Notes under the pieces: model-generated
Told to the model about the DNA's origin: nothing
Seen by the model: the letters and a program-made list of their open reading frames with translations, nothing else
The model's database searches: none
DNA from: DASQBT01 sp049578545
GTDB lineage: Bacteria > Pseudomonadota > Gammaproteobacteria > Burkholderiales > Thiobacillaceae
Length of the DNA stretch: 44,526 nucleotides
Direction of reading: 5' to 3'
Assembly (NCBI GenBank): GCA_049578545.1
Contig: JBAUMF010000016.1
Location: 1-44,526, forward strand
Position numbers and translations under genes: made by a program
Shown: positions 1-9,359 of the stretch, piece after piece
Position numbering within the stretch: the stretch's first letter is position 1
Layout of the letters: each line of letters starts with the position of its first letter

Positions 1-125
1 CAGCACGGCGACCTTCGTCATCCTGGCCCGACGTATCGCTCGCACAGCATGGTCGATGTATACCTACAAGACCGCATTCGATCCGACGCGTCTCACAAAG
101 GCCTTGACGTGAACCATAGAATCTT
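1..125. other. Window edge beyond hypD; no supported gene
   Basis: This stretch lies downstream of hypD on the minus strand, where hypE would often follow. Minus-strand reading frames are closed quickly by stops. The only candidate is an ATG at 21-19 that reads M-T-K-V-A-V-L and then leaves the window. It has no clear ribosome binding site and does not look like a HypE N-terminus. The hyp operon probably continues to the left, but nothing here proves what comes next. Confidence 0.3.
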
Positions 126-1223
126 TCAAGCGGCATCCTGTTGGCGCACACCATTTGCCCACCAGATGCGACAGGCACCTTCATCCGATACCATACAGGG
201 CCCAATCGGATTACGCGGGGTACACGCCTTGCCGTAAAGCCGACACTGGTTGGGATAGATCTTCCCCAGGACGACCTGGGCGCAATCACAGCCCGGTGGC
301 ATTTGACCAGCACGGCGCCGTGCCACATCCTGATGGTCTGGAAATTGCCGGCGCGCATCGTGCGCTGACCATTCAGGCTTGAGCGCGTAGCCCGATTGCT
401 TGATGATGCCGATGCCGCGCCAGTTGGCATCGACCACGTCCAGCGTCTGACTCAACAGTCGGCGCGCTGTGGGATTGCCTTCCGGATGCGCCACTTCGGA
501 GTAGCAGTTGTCGAGAAACCGTTCCCCGCTTTGCCGCTGGCGCAGCACGGAGTAAAACGCAGCCAGCAGGGATTCCGTGGTAAAACCTGCAACGGCAGCA
601 GGCAGCTTGTGTTGATCCACCACGAAGCGCCATTCCTCAGGGCCCATAATGGTTGAAACGTGGCCGGGTGCCACCAGCGCATCGAAGCCGGGTGTACCCG
701 AGTCGAGCAGCAGGGCCACCGCAGGCCAGGTAAGACGGCCGGAAAGGAGAATGAACAAGTTCTCCGGGAACCCGGACTCTGCAATCAGCGCAGCAACCGG
801 CGCAGTCGTGGTTTCAAAGCCGGCGGCGAAGAACACCACAGGTCGATCCGGATTGGCGAGGGCAATCTGTTTTGCTTCCTGCGGGCTGGCAATTGGCCGC
901 ACCTCCGCGCCCGCTGCCTGCGCTTCGACCAGGGAACGGACCTCGCCTTTCGGGACGTTTACCGGGACGCGCAGCATGTCGCCAAACGCAACCAGGATAA
1001 CCTTCTCCTTCAGCGCAAGCTGGATTGCCTGGTAAATGTCCTCCTCAGGACAAACGCACACCGGACAACCGGGGCCGGGAATGAGTTCGACATTACTTGG
1101 AAGCACCCCGCGCAAACCGGCATGGCTAATGGATCGCTCGTGACCGCCGCAAACATTCATGATGCGAACCGGCCGGTCAAACTCCAGTTCGCGAATTTTC
1201 TCCAGCCAACTTTGTGCACTCAT
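126..1223 (-). CDS. hypD: HypD, [NiFe]-hydrogenase Fe(CN)2CO cofactor assembly protein
   Basis: HypD is the cytoplasmic Fe-S scaffold that, with HypC, holds the iron while its CN and CO ligands are attached. The 365-residue length is normal for the family. Recognisable motifs are CGGHE near residue 25, the cysteine-rich PGPGCPVCVCP near residue 50, GFETTTAPVA in the middle, and a C-terminal cysteine cluster (PPGCDC, NQCRLYGKAC, GPC, GAC) that binds the [4Fe-4S] cluster. The ATG lies 3 bases after the stop of the upstream nnrS gene, so the two are almost certainly co-transcribed and perhaps translationally coupled. Its usual partners hypE and hypF are not visible and may lie beyond the left edge. 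Confidence 0.96.
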   Translation of the reverse strand: MSAQSWLEKIRELEFDRPVRIMNVCGGHERSISHAGLRGVLPSNVELIPGPGCPVCVCPEEDIYQAIQLALKEKVILVAFGDMLRVPVNVPKGEVRSLVEAQAAGAEVRPIASPQEAKQIALANPDRPVVFFAAGFETTTAPVAALIAESGFPENLFILLSGRLTWPAVALLLDSGTPGFDALVAPGHVSTIMGPEEWRFVVDQHKLPAAVAGFTTESLLAAFYSVLRQRQSGERFLDNCYSEVAHPEGNPTARRLLSQTLDVVDANWRGIGIIKQSGYALKPEWSAHDARRQFPDHQDVARRRAGQMPPGCDCAQVVLGKIYPNQCRLYGKACTPRNPIGPCMVSDEGACRIWWANGVRQQDAA

Positions 1224-1226
1224 GTT

Positions 1227-2426
1227 TTAGCCCTCTTTTCCATCCTGTCTTGGCTGGACCAGGATGGGCGCATAAACCAGGATGAAAAGGGTGAACGCCA
1301 GCATCCAGATGAAACCACTCAACAGAATTGCCCAATCATAGCGCTGTGGAAAAACCAGCGGCCCTGCCACGCGAACAAATGCTGCAATGCAATTTAATCC
1401 AAAGGCCACACTCACACTTTTGGCTGGCTCCAGCATACGGCCGGTGTGTCCGAGTGAAACCCGTGCCATCATGCCGAGGGTCAAGGTACCGATCGCCCCG
1501 GCGGTGAAAGCATGCAATGCGGCTGACGACGCCAGCCAACCCATGCTCGACATTCCGACCAGCGCGAAGCCCAGGACAATCCAGCCATAGCCCAGATGCA
1601 GCACCCACAGCAGGGGCACTGACCACAACCTACGGGTATGCCAGCCGTACAGGCGCAGGCCGTGCACAACTGCAGCAACAGCCGCAACCAGAGCCGTGAA
1701 GGCAGAAACAGGAGCCAAAGATACAGCCGCCAGCACCGCCAGGGGCGTTGCCGGGACCAGCCACTCGACCAGCTTCCACCGTTTGGCCTGGCTGCGCAGC
1801 TTGTTGTCGGTGAAGCTGGGAATGACACGGCCTCCCATGACAACGATCATCAGCACAATGGTGTAGATGGCCAAGGTATAGCCCGGCTTCGCTGTTCCCT
1901 GCGCAAATCCGAGAAACTCAATGTGCACAAGTGCATTGGCCAGAGTGAGCATGCCCAGCATGATTGGAAAAGCGTAATTACGAATCTGTTTGACGCGGAT
2001 GATAGGTTTTGCGATGGCAAATATCACAACAGGAAGAAACAGGAGATCCAGCAGCGATGCCATTCCCATTGGCAAGCCCGGGACAAAGGGAGCGATACGC
2101 CCGGCTAACCAGAGGACGAAGAGGCCGGCCAGCGGCATACCGGATGGGGTGCGAAGCTGTGTCCAGTTCTGCACCGCAGTCAAAAGAAACCCGGCGATGA
2201 CCGCGCCGGCATAACCGAAAATCATCTCGTGCGCGTGCCAAAGCATGGTGGGATGGGGGAAGGCAAGCGAAGTCGCCTTCTGGTAGAAAGCAAGCCAAAG
2301 GCCCATCAGCAATACCGCAGACAATCCCGCGCCAAGAAAAAACGGACGGAAGCCCAAAGCGAACAAAGCGAAGCCTTTGGGTGGCGCCGGCCTGGGACGG
2401 GGATCTTCGAGGGCGATCAAGGCCAT
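1227..2426 (-). CDS. nnrS: NnrS-family haem/copper membrane protein
   Basis: This is a polytopic membrane protein of about 399 residues with roughly twelve hydrophobic segments. It resembles NnrS, a haem- and copper-containing inner-membrane protein linked to nitric oxide stress and denitrification. Family features visible are the N-terminal FALGFRPFFL segment, the MLWHAHEMIFGY histidine motif, and later GMMARVSLGHTGR and HAFTAGAIGTL. The frame is open back to 2525, but the ATG at 2426 is preferred: it lies 20 bases after the hypB stop and gives the usual family length. The gene is embedded between hypB and hypD, which is unusual because neither is related to NO metabolism. A role in protecting hydrogenase or its maturation from NO is only inference. 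Confidence 0.88.
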   Translation of the reverse strand: MALIALEDPRPRPAPPKGFALFALGFRPFFLGAGLSAVLLMGLWLAFYQKATSLAFPHPTMLWHAHEMIFGYAGAVIAGFLLTAVQNWTQLRTPSGMPLAGLFVLWLAGRIAPFVPGLPMGMASLLDLLFLPVVIFAIAKPIIRVKQIRNYAFPIMLGMLTLANALVHIEFLGFAQGTAKPGYTLAIYTIVLMIVVMGGRVIPSFTDNKLRSQAKRWKLVEWLVPATPLAVLAAVSLAPVSAFTALVAAVAAVVHGLRLYGWHTRRLWSVPLLWVLHLGYGWIVLGFALVGMSSMGWLASSAALHAFTAGAIGTLTLGMMARVSLGHTGRMLEPAKSVSVAFGLNCIAAFVRVAGPLVFPQRYDWAILLSGFIWMLAFTLFILVYAPILVQPRQDGKEG

Positions 2427-2446
2427 GCCAAGGGCACTAACCCGGC

Positions 2447-3250
2447 CTATCCGGCCACATGCAGCTGAGTGCCTTCTGGCTGAATCGCCGGGCGGCGGGA
2501 CTGACCGGACGCAACTCGCTTGCACTGGGCAGCGAGTTCGGTGCGAAGCCAGTCAAACCATGCCCGCATGTTTTCCCCGTTTCGCGCAGATAGCCTCATC
2601 ACCGGAACCGGACTGGCCAGATTGCGCAGGTTGCTCTCGGCGCGTGCAGGGTCGAAGTCATCGAGATAGGGCAACAGATCGGTTTTGCTGATCAGCATGG
2701 CATCCGCTGCCCGAAACATGACGGGATACTTCGCTGGCTTGTCATCACCTTCGGTCACAGACAACAGCGTAACGTTGAGATGCTGGCCCAGATCAAAGGA
2801 GGCCGGGCACACCAGATTGCCGACATTTTCGATGAAGAGGAGATCAATCCCGTCCAGATTCATGTGATGCAGAGCATCGTGCACCAGGTGCGCATCCAGA
2901 TGGCAAGCTGTTCCGGTGACGATCTGGTGGGCAGGTACGCCTTGCGCGCGAATGCGTTGGGCATCGTTCTCGGTCTCCAGATCGCCCTCGATGACGGCAA
3001 TCCTGAATTCATTTTTGAGCGCAGCTATCGTCGCTTCCAGCAATGCGGTCTTGCCTGATCCTGGAGAAGACATGAGATTGATCGCAAGCATGCCACGACG
3101 ATCGAAATGCGCCCGGTTATGCGCTGCCTGATCGTCATTTTGCTTGAGCAGACCCTGCAGCACGGTGACCGCCGTAGCACCCTTCTCAACGGGTTTGTAG
3201 GCAAACCTTTGATTGCCCGGAGTAATGTTGCAACCGCAGGTATCACACAT
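2447..3250 (-). CDS. hypB: HypB, nickel-inserting GTPase for hydrogenase maturation
   Basis: HypB is a SIMIBI-class GTPase that works with HypA to deliver nickel to the hydrogenase large subunit. The protein has 267 residues. It starts with the high-affinity nickel motif CxxCGC (residues 2-7). It then has the P-loop SSPGSGKT near residue 62, the DLETENDA switch region, the ACHLDAHLVHDALHH metal-site segment, NVGNLVCP and SKTDLLPYL. It lacks the histidine-rich stretch that some HypB proteins use for nickel storage. The start overlaps the end of the decayed hypA copy by 8 bases, the arrangement expected of an original hypA-hypB pair. Confidence 0.96.
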   Translation of the reverse strand: MCDTCGCNITPGNQRFAYKPVEKGATAVTVLQGLLKQNDDQAAHNRAHFDRRGMLAINLMSSPGSGKTALLEATIAALKNEFRIAVIEGDLETENDAQRIRAQGVPAHQIVTGTACHLDAHLVHDALHHMNLDGIDLLFIENVGNLVCPASFDLGQHLNVTLLSVTEGDDKPAKYPVMFRAADAMLISKTDLLPYLDDFDPARAESNLRNLASPVPVMRLSARNGENMRAWFDWLRTELAAQCKRVASGQSRRPAIQPEGTQLHVAG

Positions 3251-3612
3251 GGGAAAACGCCTCCTGCATTTGAAGTTCGACCCTACCGAGGGTCAGTTCA
3301 TCGCGAGCAATCAACTCGGCATCACAGTCGCCACAGATTCCACACAACAGGTGCCCCATTATGGCATCGCTTTCAGCACCACAAGTTGGCAGTGGAATCG
3401 AATGGGCGACCCGCGATCTGTAGCCTGGCATATTCGCAACAGCCCCCGCAGAAGCAAGGGGAAAGGCATGTGGCCAGTGAATCCGGTACAGAACCCGTAA
3501 GCAGGCCAACCTGGATCCTGACCACAAGCTTGCCTTCCCGGCGTCCTGCTGCTGCGCGATGCCGTTCATCTGCTCTGCCTACCGGTGCCTGACAAACCGC
3601 CAGTTCATGCAT
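3243..3612 (-). pseudogene. Decayed hypA paralogue (multiple frame disruptions)
   Basis: HypA signatures are present but scattered over two reading frames. One frame opens with MHELAVCQA (from 3612). A shift gives MNGIAQQQDAGKAS. The first frame returns with KLVVRIQVGLLTGSVPDSL. A further shift gives HAFPLASAGAVAN followed by the zinc-ribbon region and DELTLGRVELQ, ending inside hypB at 3243. At least three frame changes are needed to rebuild one protein. The first half of the zinc site keeps only one cysteine (PTCGA rather than CxxCG). An intact hypA lies 265 bases away at 3877-4254, so this copy could decay without cost. The lost cysteine argues against simple sequencing error. Confidence 0.85.
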
Positions 3613-3637
3613 GGTTTGGTCTCATCGCTCTAGAGCA

Positions 3638-3886
3638 TCAGGGAGTGACGCAGCCCGGTTCACCTGTTTCTTCCAGGATCTGGTCGAACAATTCCCAGGA
3701 GCTGCGGGCATCCGCTTCGGTCATTTTCTGAATGGCATAGCCAACGTGAACCATTACGTAGTCACCAACCCCAGGAAGTTCATCCTGCATCATGAACAGG
3801 GACACATCACGCCAAATGCCCTTGGCTTGGCAATGGGCGACGAATCCGTCAATGGATTCGATTTGCATGGGTATCGCTAGACACAT
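3638..3886 (-). CDS. hypC: HypC, hydrogenase maturation chaperone
   Basis: HypC is a small cytoplasmic chaperone that carries the Fe(CN)2CO unit from HypD to the large-subunit precursor, using the cysteine directly after the initiator Met. The 82-residue sequence begins MCLAIPMQI, the family signature, and continues with the typical DYVMVHVGYAIQKM core and an acidic C-terminus. Its start overlaps the end of hypA by 10 bases. HupF/HoxL, a HypC-like protein specific to group 1d operons, is an alternative. No second HypC-like gene is visible, so this one may serve both roles. Confidence 0.93.
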   Translation of the reverse strand: MCLAIPMQIESIDGFVAHCQAKGIWRDVSLFMMQDELPGVGDYVMVHVGYAIQKMTEADARSSWELFDQILEETGEPGCVTP

Positions 3887-4254
3887 TTTTGCTGTACCTG
3901 TTGTTTATGCAGTTGTGACAGTTCCAGGTTGGCCAGCAGCAGTTCATTGCCGCTGACCAGGTGCGTGCGAAAATCGCCGCAGCTTGCGCACAGCAGGCGA
4001 TTGGGCGCGACTTCCGACACCCTGCCACACTGTGTACACTCTACCTTCACTGGCGCCCTTTCAATGACCAGTTCAGCCGCCTCGGCCAACGTACCGGCCG
4101 AGGCCAGCGGCCACGCATGCTCCAGCAATGCTGCCTCTACACCCGACAGCGGCCCGACCTGCAGTACGATCCGATCGACACGCCCGGCCTCATGTTCCTG
4201 GGCAATCCGTTCGACCTGTTGCATCAAGGCGATACAAACCGAAAACTCGTGCAT
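3877..4254 (-). CDS. hypA: HypA, nickel metallochaperone (intact copy)
   Basis: HypA binds nickel through its N-terminal Met-His-Glu segment and passes it to the large subunit with HypB. This 125-residue protein keeps MHE at residues 1-3, the VLQVGPLSGVE core, and a complete structural zinc site (CTQC and CASC, 14 residues apart). The C-terminus is slightly extended by a glutamine-rich tail. The ATG overlaps the TAA of hupJ by one base (TAATG) and the 3' end overlaps hypC by 10 bases, so translation is probably coupled. It is the only functional hypA in the window. Confidence 0.95.
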   Translation of the reverse strand: MHEFSVCIALMQQVERIAQEHEAGRVDRIVLQVGPLSGVEAALLEHAWPLASAGTLAEAAELVIERAPVKVECTQCGRVSEVAPNRLLCASCGDFRTHLVSGNELLLANLELSQLHKQQVQQKCV

Positions 4255-4763
4255 TATTCCTCACCTTCCTTTAGCGCCAGCAAGCTGCGCAACAGCGCGC
4301 GCCGCGAAAGCGGCCGCTGCAACCTGCCTCTGCCCAGGTCGGTATCGACCGGGTCGGCCGCCGTTGGGTCCGTTGTGTCCCGGTTAAGGCGCTGCAGGAC
4401 TTCCCGGGCCACACGGCGTGCGATGTCCTGATCGGTGAAACCCTTTAGTGTCGTGAACAGCGGCAAGCTGAGGTGAGGCGGAATACCCTCCGGCGCACTC
4501 AGCATGCAATGATAATCACCGGCCCGAAACGCCACCTTGAACGTCTTCCCCGGCGCCACTCCGGACCAGTCGTCGTCCTCGCCGGGCAGCAACACCAGGT
4601 TCATGAACCAGGGCGTAACCAGTACCCCGCACAGGCGGCCGACGTGCAGTTCAAAGTCCACGGCCTCTACCTCCAGCGCCGGGTTATACATTGGCAGCGT
4701 GCTCATGCGTGGTCCAACCTTGTCGCGATAGTCGGTTACCAGTTTCTCCACGGCAGGGTGCAT
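4254..4763 (-). CDS. hupJ: HupJ/HoxT/HybE-type hydrogenase assembly protein
   Basis: This protein of about 169 residues belongs to the HybE/HupJ assembly chaperone family, accessory proteins of membrane-bound uptake hydrogenases. Support comes from the conserved segment CGVLVTPWFMNLVLLPG and from AGDYHCMLSAPE, both typical of the family, and from its position after the rubredoxin gene. The frame is open further upstream, to 4904, but the ATG at 4763 is chosen. It lies 4 bases after the rubredoxin stop and begins MHPAVEKLVTDYR, matching the family. The last 40 or so residues are arginine-rich and less conserved. Confidence 0.88.
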   Translation of the reverse strand: MHPAVEKLVTDYRDKVGPRMSTLPMYNPALEVEAVDFELHVGRLCGVLVTPWFMNLVLLPGEDDDWSGVAPGKTFKVAFRAGDYHCMLSAPEGIPPHLSLPLFTTLKGFTDQDIARRVAREVLQRLNRDTTDPTAADPVDTDLGRGRLQRPLSRRALLRSLLALKEGEE

Positions 4764-4767
4764 CTCT

Positions 4768-4971
4768 CTACCTGTCTGCCAGTGGCAGAAATTTATCCTG
4801 CTCGGCGTCACACTGGGGACAGCGCCAGTGACCAGGCAACGCAGTGAACGGCGTGCCCGGGGGAATCTGTTCCACTTCGTCGCCAAGCGCCGGGTCATAG
4901 ACATACCAGCAAATGCGGCATTCCAGACGGGTGTTGGCGTCGATCCGGGTAGCGGCCTCCAGCGGGTTCAC
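4768..4971 (-). CDS. hupI: Hydrogenase-associated rubredoxin (HupI/HoxR)
   Basis: This is a 67-residue rubredoxin with a single Fe(Cys)4 site formed by CRIC and CPQC, about 35 residues apart. The aromatic WYVYDP and GHWRCPQC segments are typical. Rubredoxins in hup/hox operons are needed for building an active O2-tolerant hydrogenase in air, apparently by supporting small-subunit Fe-S assembly. The start is a GTG that overlaps the TGA of hupH in a GTGA arrangement, pointing to coupled translation. Its presence agrees with the six-cysteine small subunit encoded upstream. Confidence 0.93.
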   Translation of the reverse strand: MNPLEAATRIDANTRLECRICWYVYDPALGDEVEQIPPGTPFTALPGHWRCPQCDAEQDKFLPLADR

Positions 4972-5837
4972 CCCAGTTCTCTCCAGTACGGTTCCAGCAG
5001 TTCATGAAACCGCTTGCGCGAATCATCCAGGTCTTCCTGGGCAGCGCAGGCCACGGCCGGAATATCGGTGGTCTCCAGGGTATTAAGAATCAGCGTGCCC
5101 ATCGAGTTGGTATATCGCACCCACCAGATGCCTGGATATTCCGTGCTGGTAATCTTGCAGTCCCCGTAGCCGCGCGACAGGGTCTCGACCGGCCCCGTGC
5201 CCAGTACTTCCCCAAGAAAATGAACATCCCCCTCCGACAGTGGCAGCAGTGTGAGGTTGATCACGCGCGCGAGGTCACCTGCTTTCCAGCCGGCAACGTG
5301 GTCCTGGAGTTCACTCAGAAGCGGCAGGGCGTTCATTACACCCTCCGGTGCCGAGTCCCGCGGCAGGCCAGATGCCTTCGCCACGTCCGGCACCCGCCGC
5401 GCCAGCACTGGCACGTCGCATACTTCGACGAGATCGCGGGTGATATGACCCGCATGGTCAAAGTAGAACGTGCGCCAGATGCCGGCTAGCACGGATTCCT
5501 GCATGCGCACCTGTATATCACCATCGTTGTATTTGAGGCTGACCTCGCCCTCGCCCAGGATCTGATTGACCAGTTCGCGGTTGTCCGCATCCAGGCCCGA
5601 GATATCGGCTATCAATGGTTGACCACCGACACGGTAATCAGCCAGTGCCTGGCTCAGCCAGTCACTGACAGCCTTCGCCCCGCGCAAGTGCAACACTTGT
5701 TCGGGCTCTGGTATATCCGGCGCACGGTAGCTGCTCATCTCCTTGGGCATCGGAATGAATTCAAGGCGCGCGCCATCGTTCTCCAGCGGTTGGCTGCCGG
5801 GCCCGGTGAAAGTCACGGGAATATCGTGTAGCTTCAT
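4968..5837 (-). CDS. hupH: HupH/HoxQ hydrogenase expression/formation protein
   Basis: HupH is a cytoplasmic accessory protein for small-subunit maturation of group 1 hydrogenases. The 289-residue length fits the full-length family. Typical features are the N-terminal IPVTFTGPGSQP region, GEGEVSL near residue 98, the repeat-like LLPLSEGDVHFLGEVLG, and a C-terminal YPGIWWVRYTN. A purine-rich GAAGGAAA precedes the ATG. It lies between hupG and the rubredoxin gene, the order seen in other hup operons. A short one-domain relative is encoded in the second hydrogenase operon at 22418-22822. Confidence 0.92.
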   Translation of the reverse strand: MKLHDIPVTFTGPGSQPLENDGARLEFIPMPKEMSSYRAPDIPEPEQVLHLRGAKAVSDWLSQALADYRVGGQPLIADISGLDADNRELVNQILGEGEVSLKYNDGDIQVRMQESVLAGIWRTFYFDHAGHITRDLVEVCDVPVLARRVPDVAKASGLPRDSAPEGVMNALPLLSELQDHVAGWKAGDLARVINLTLLPLSEGDVHFLGEVLGTGPVETLSRGYGDCKITSTEYPGIWWVRYTNSMGTLILNTLETTDIPAVACAAQEDLDDSRKRFHELLEPYWRELG

Positions 5838-5863
5838 TCTGTAGTTTCCTTCTGTTCGACCGC

Positions 5864-6274
5864 TCAGCCGCTGACCACCCGAATCCTGAAACCCGGCGGT
5901 GATTTGGCGTCAGCCTTTACCATCTGACCGATTTCATGCAGATAGTCTGTCCAGTTCTGAATACCGGTGATGCTACCGAGATAACCGCCATCACGCAGGA
6001 ACACCAGTGCCGGCCAGGACGCGAAGCCGTAGTGCTGTTGCAATGCCTTCTCCGCTTCAGCTGCGACCACGCCCGGGATCAGCCCACCCTGGAATGCCTT
6101 TACCAACTCAGGCAGCACGACGGCCACATCCGTTGTTTCGCGAAAGGCTTTCGGATCGCCGGCGAAAAACAGTACCGTGATTCCCGGCTGATTGACGAAC
6201 GCATCGTGTGACTCCAGCGTCACCTTGGGATAGCCATAGTCGTCGAATAGTCGCTGAATCAGCGGATGGCTCAC
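5864..6274 (-). CDS. hupG: HupG/HoxO/HyaE thioredoxin-like hydrogenase accessory protein
   Basis: This is a protein of about 136 residues from the HyaE/HupG family. These proteins have a thioredoxin fold without the redox CxxC and act as chaperones for the Tat-exported small subunit. The expected active-site region reads YGFASWPALVFLRDG with no cysteines. The start is the GTG at 6274, preceded by GGAGG and overlapping the hupD TGA (GTGA). The longer open frame to 6376 would lie wholly inside hupD. The C-terminal SPPGFRIRVVSG is also typical of the family. Confidence 0.88.
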   Translation of the reverse strand: MSHPLIQRLFDDYGYPKVTLESHDAFVNQPGITVLFFAGDPKAFRETTDVAVVLPELVKAFQGGLIPGVVAAEAEKALQQHYGFASWPALVFLRDGGYLGSITGIQNWTDYLHEIGQMVKADAKSPPGFRIRVVSG

Positions 6275-6849
6275 TGGGGCCTCCCCAACTCGTATACGGC
6301 CATGTCCAGTTCCCCGGGGCCGATAAGATCCACCGACGTAAGCGGCTTTTCCCGTTCGCGGAATCCCACGCCCCATTCCTGCAGCAGGGCGCAGGCACGA
6401 TCCACGGCCTCGGGAATGCGCTGGCGAGTAACGTCACGCAGACTGCCCCCGTAATCATCCAGCAGCTCCGGCTGTACTCCGATGAGTGCCAGTTGCTGTG
6501 GCCGATCACTCAGCAGCCGTGCCGACATAAGGACTTCCTGGAAACCGGTCTGGTGCATGCTTACTTTCTTGGCACCCATGTATTGGGGGACGTCGTCATC
6601 GCGGAGAATCATCAATTCGCCGGCAGCAAGACCAAAATCGATGGCATCGAAAATCAGCAGTCGCGACACGCTGCTAACCCACGGCAGCAGAAACAGTCCC
6701 TGAGTGCCGCCGTCCATCAGGCGGACACTGTCGTCAAAGTCAAAACGGGCATTCAGCGCTTCAACACAGCGTACGCCAAATCCTTCGTCGGCCCAGAGAA
6801 TATTGCCGATGCCCAGGATCAGCGTATTGGTTTCCCCGTCCAGGATCAT
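6271..6849 (-). CDS. hupD: HupD/HoxM hydrogenase maturation endopeptidase
   Basis: This nickel-dependent endopeptidase trims the large-subunit C-terminus after metal insertion. The 192 residues include the family signature GIGNILWADEGFG at the N-terminus with its metal-binding Glu, then DGGTQG, the Asp of FDAIDFG and the histidine segment MHQTGFQEVL. Its substrate should be HupL, whose C-terminal DPCLACATH precedes a 15-residue extension. The ATG overlaps the hupC TGA (TGATG). An open frame extends upstream to 6975 but lies within hupC, so it was not used. Confidence 0.94.
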   Translation of the reverse strand: MILDGETNTLILGIGNILWADEGFGVRCVEALNARFDFDDSVRLMDGGTQGLFLLPWVSSVSRLLIFDAIDFGLAAGELMILRDDDVPQYMGAKKVSMHQTGFQEVLMSARLLSDRPQQLALIGVQPELLDDYGGSLRDVTRQRIPEAVDRACALLQEWGVGFREREKPLTSVDLIGPGELDMAVYELGRPQ

Positions 6850-7556
6850 CAGGGCTGGTCGTCCTTGAACATGCGCCAGCCACCGATCATGGTGCTGACA
6901 CTGCTTTCCCGACCGATGATATCCGCACGCACCGCCATGTAGATATGGATGATTACGAACACAAGCATGATCCACATCCCCATGTCGTGCCAGTTGCGGG
7001 TCGCCTGCTCACCACCGAGCAGCGGAATGATCCAGCCAAATCCCCGGTCAGCCCAGCTGCCTTCGCCAAGACCTTGACCGTAAAGCGCAAATCCCGTGCC
7101 GATCATGAAGAGTGCCATCAGGGTATTAAGGAAGAACATCGCCGCCTGCGCCAGCGGATTGTGGCCCAGTGTCTTGTCCTGTTTACGCGTCAGGAACAGG
7201 TAGAACTTGAGCTCATGGAACAGGCCTTTCCACCATTCGATCCGCCATAATGGAAGATAGAAGATTTCGCGGGCGTAGCGATTGCCTACCAGCGCCCAGT
7301 ATATCCGGACAGCGAATCCGATGGCAAAAACATAGGCCGCGATAAAGTGGATCATGCGCAGGTTGCCCATGACAAAATGATCGCTGGGTATTCCTATCGG
7401 TGATGGCAGGGGACTGGAGATCAGGTAGCCGGTCACAGCCAGTGTCAGGAAACTGAAGGTGTGCAACCAGTGCCACACGCGCACTGGCGCTTCGAACACG
7501 TAAACGGCCTTCTGGTTGGCCGGATCGTGTGGACCACTTGCGACATTGCTGTTCAT
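6849..7556 (-). CDS. hupC: HupC/HoxZ cytochrome b subunit of uptake hydrogenase
   Basis: This is the integral membrane dihaem cytochrome b that anchors the HupSL dimer and passes electrons from H2 to quinone. It has 235 residues with four main hydrophobic helices. Candidate haem-ligating histidines are in VWHWLH near residue 28, MIHFIAAYVF, NWHDMGMW and VIIHIYMAV. The HyaC-type signature WHWLHTFSFLTLAVTGY is clear. It follows hupL by 15 bases and overlaps hupD at its end, the canonical S-L-C-D order. Confidence 0.95.
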   Translation of the reverse strand: MNSNVASGPHDPANQKAVYVFEAPVRVWHWLHTFSFLTLAVTGYLISSPLPSPIGIPSDHFVMGNLRMIHFIAAYVFAIGFAVRIYWALVGNRYAREIFYLPLWRIEWWKGLFHELKFYLFLTRKQDKTLGHNPLAQAAMFFLNTLMALFMIGTGFALYGQGLGEGSWADRGFGWIIPLLGGEQATRNWHDMGMWIMLVFVIIHIYMAVRADIIGRESSVSTMIGGWRMFKDDQP

Positions 7557-7571
7557 CTCGCTGCCCTTTCT

Positions 7572-9351
<1,780 letters not shown>

Positions 9352-9359
<8 letters not shown>

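Noticed and set aside
2427..2525. Longer N-terminus for NnrS
   Set aside because: The additional 33 residues overlap hypB and are not membrane-like; the ATG at 2426 fits the family.
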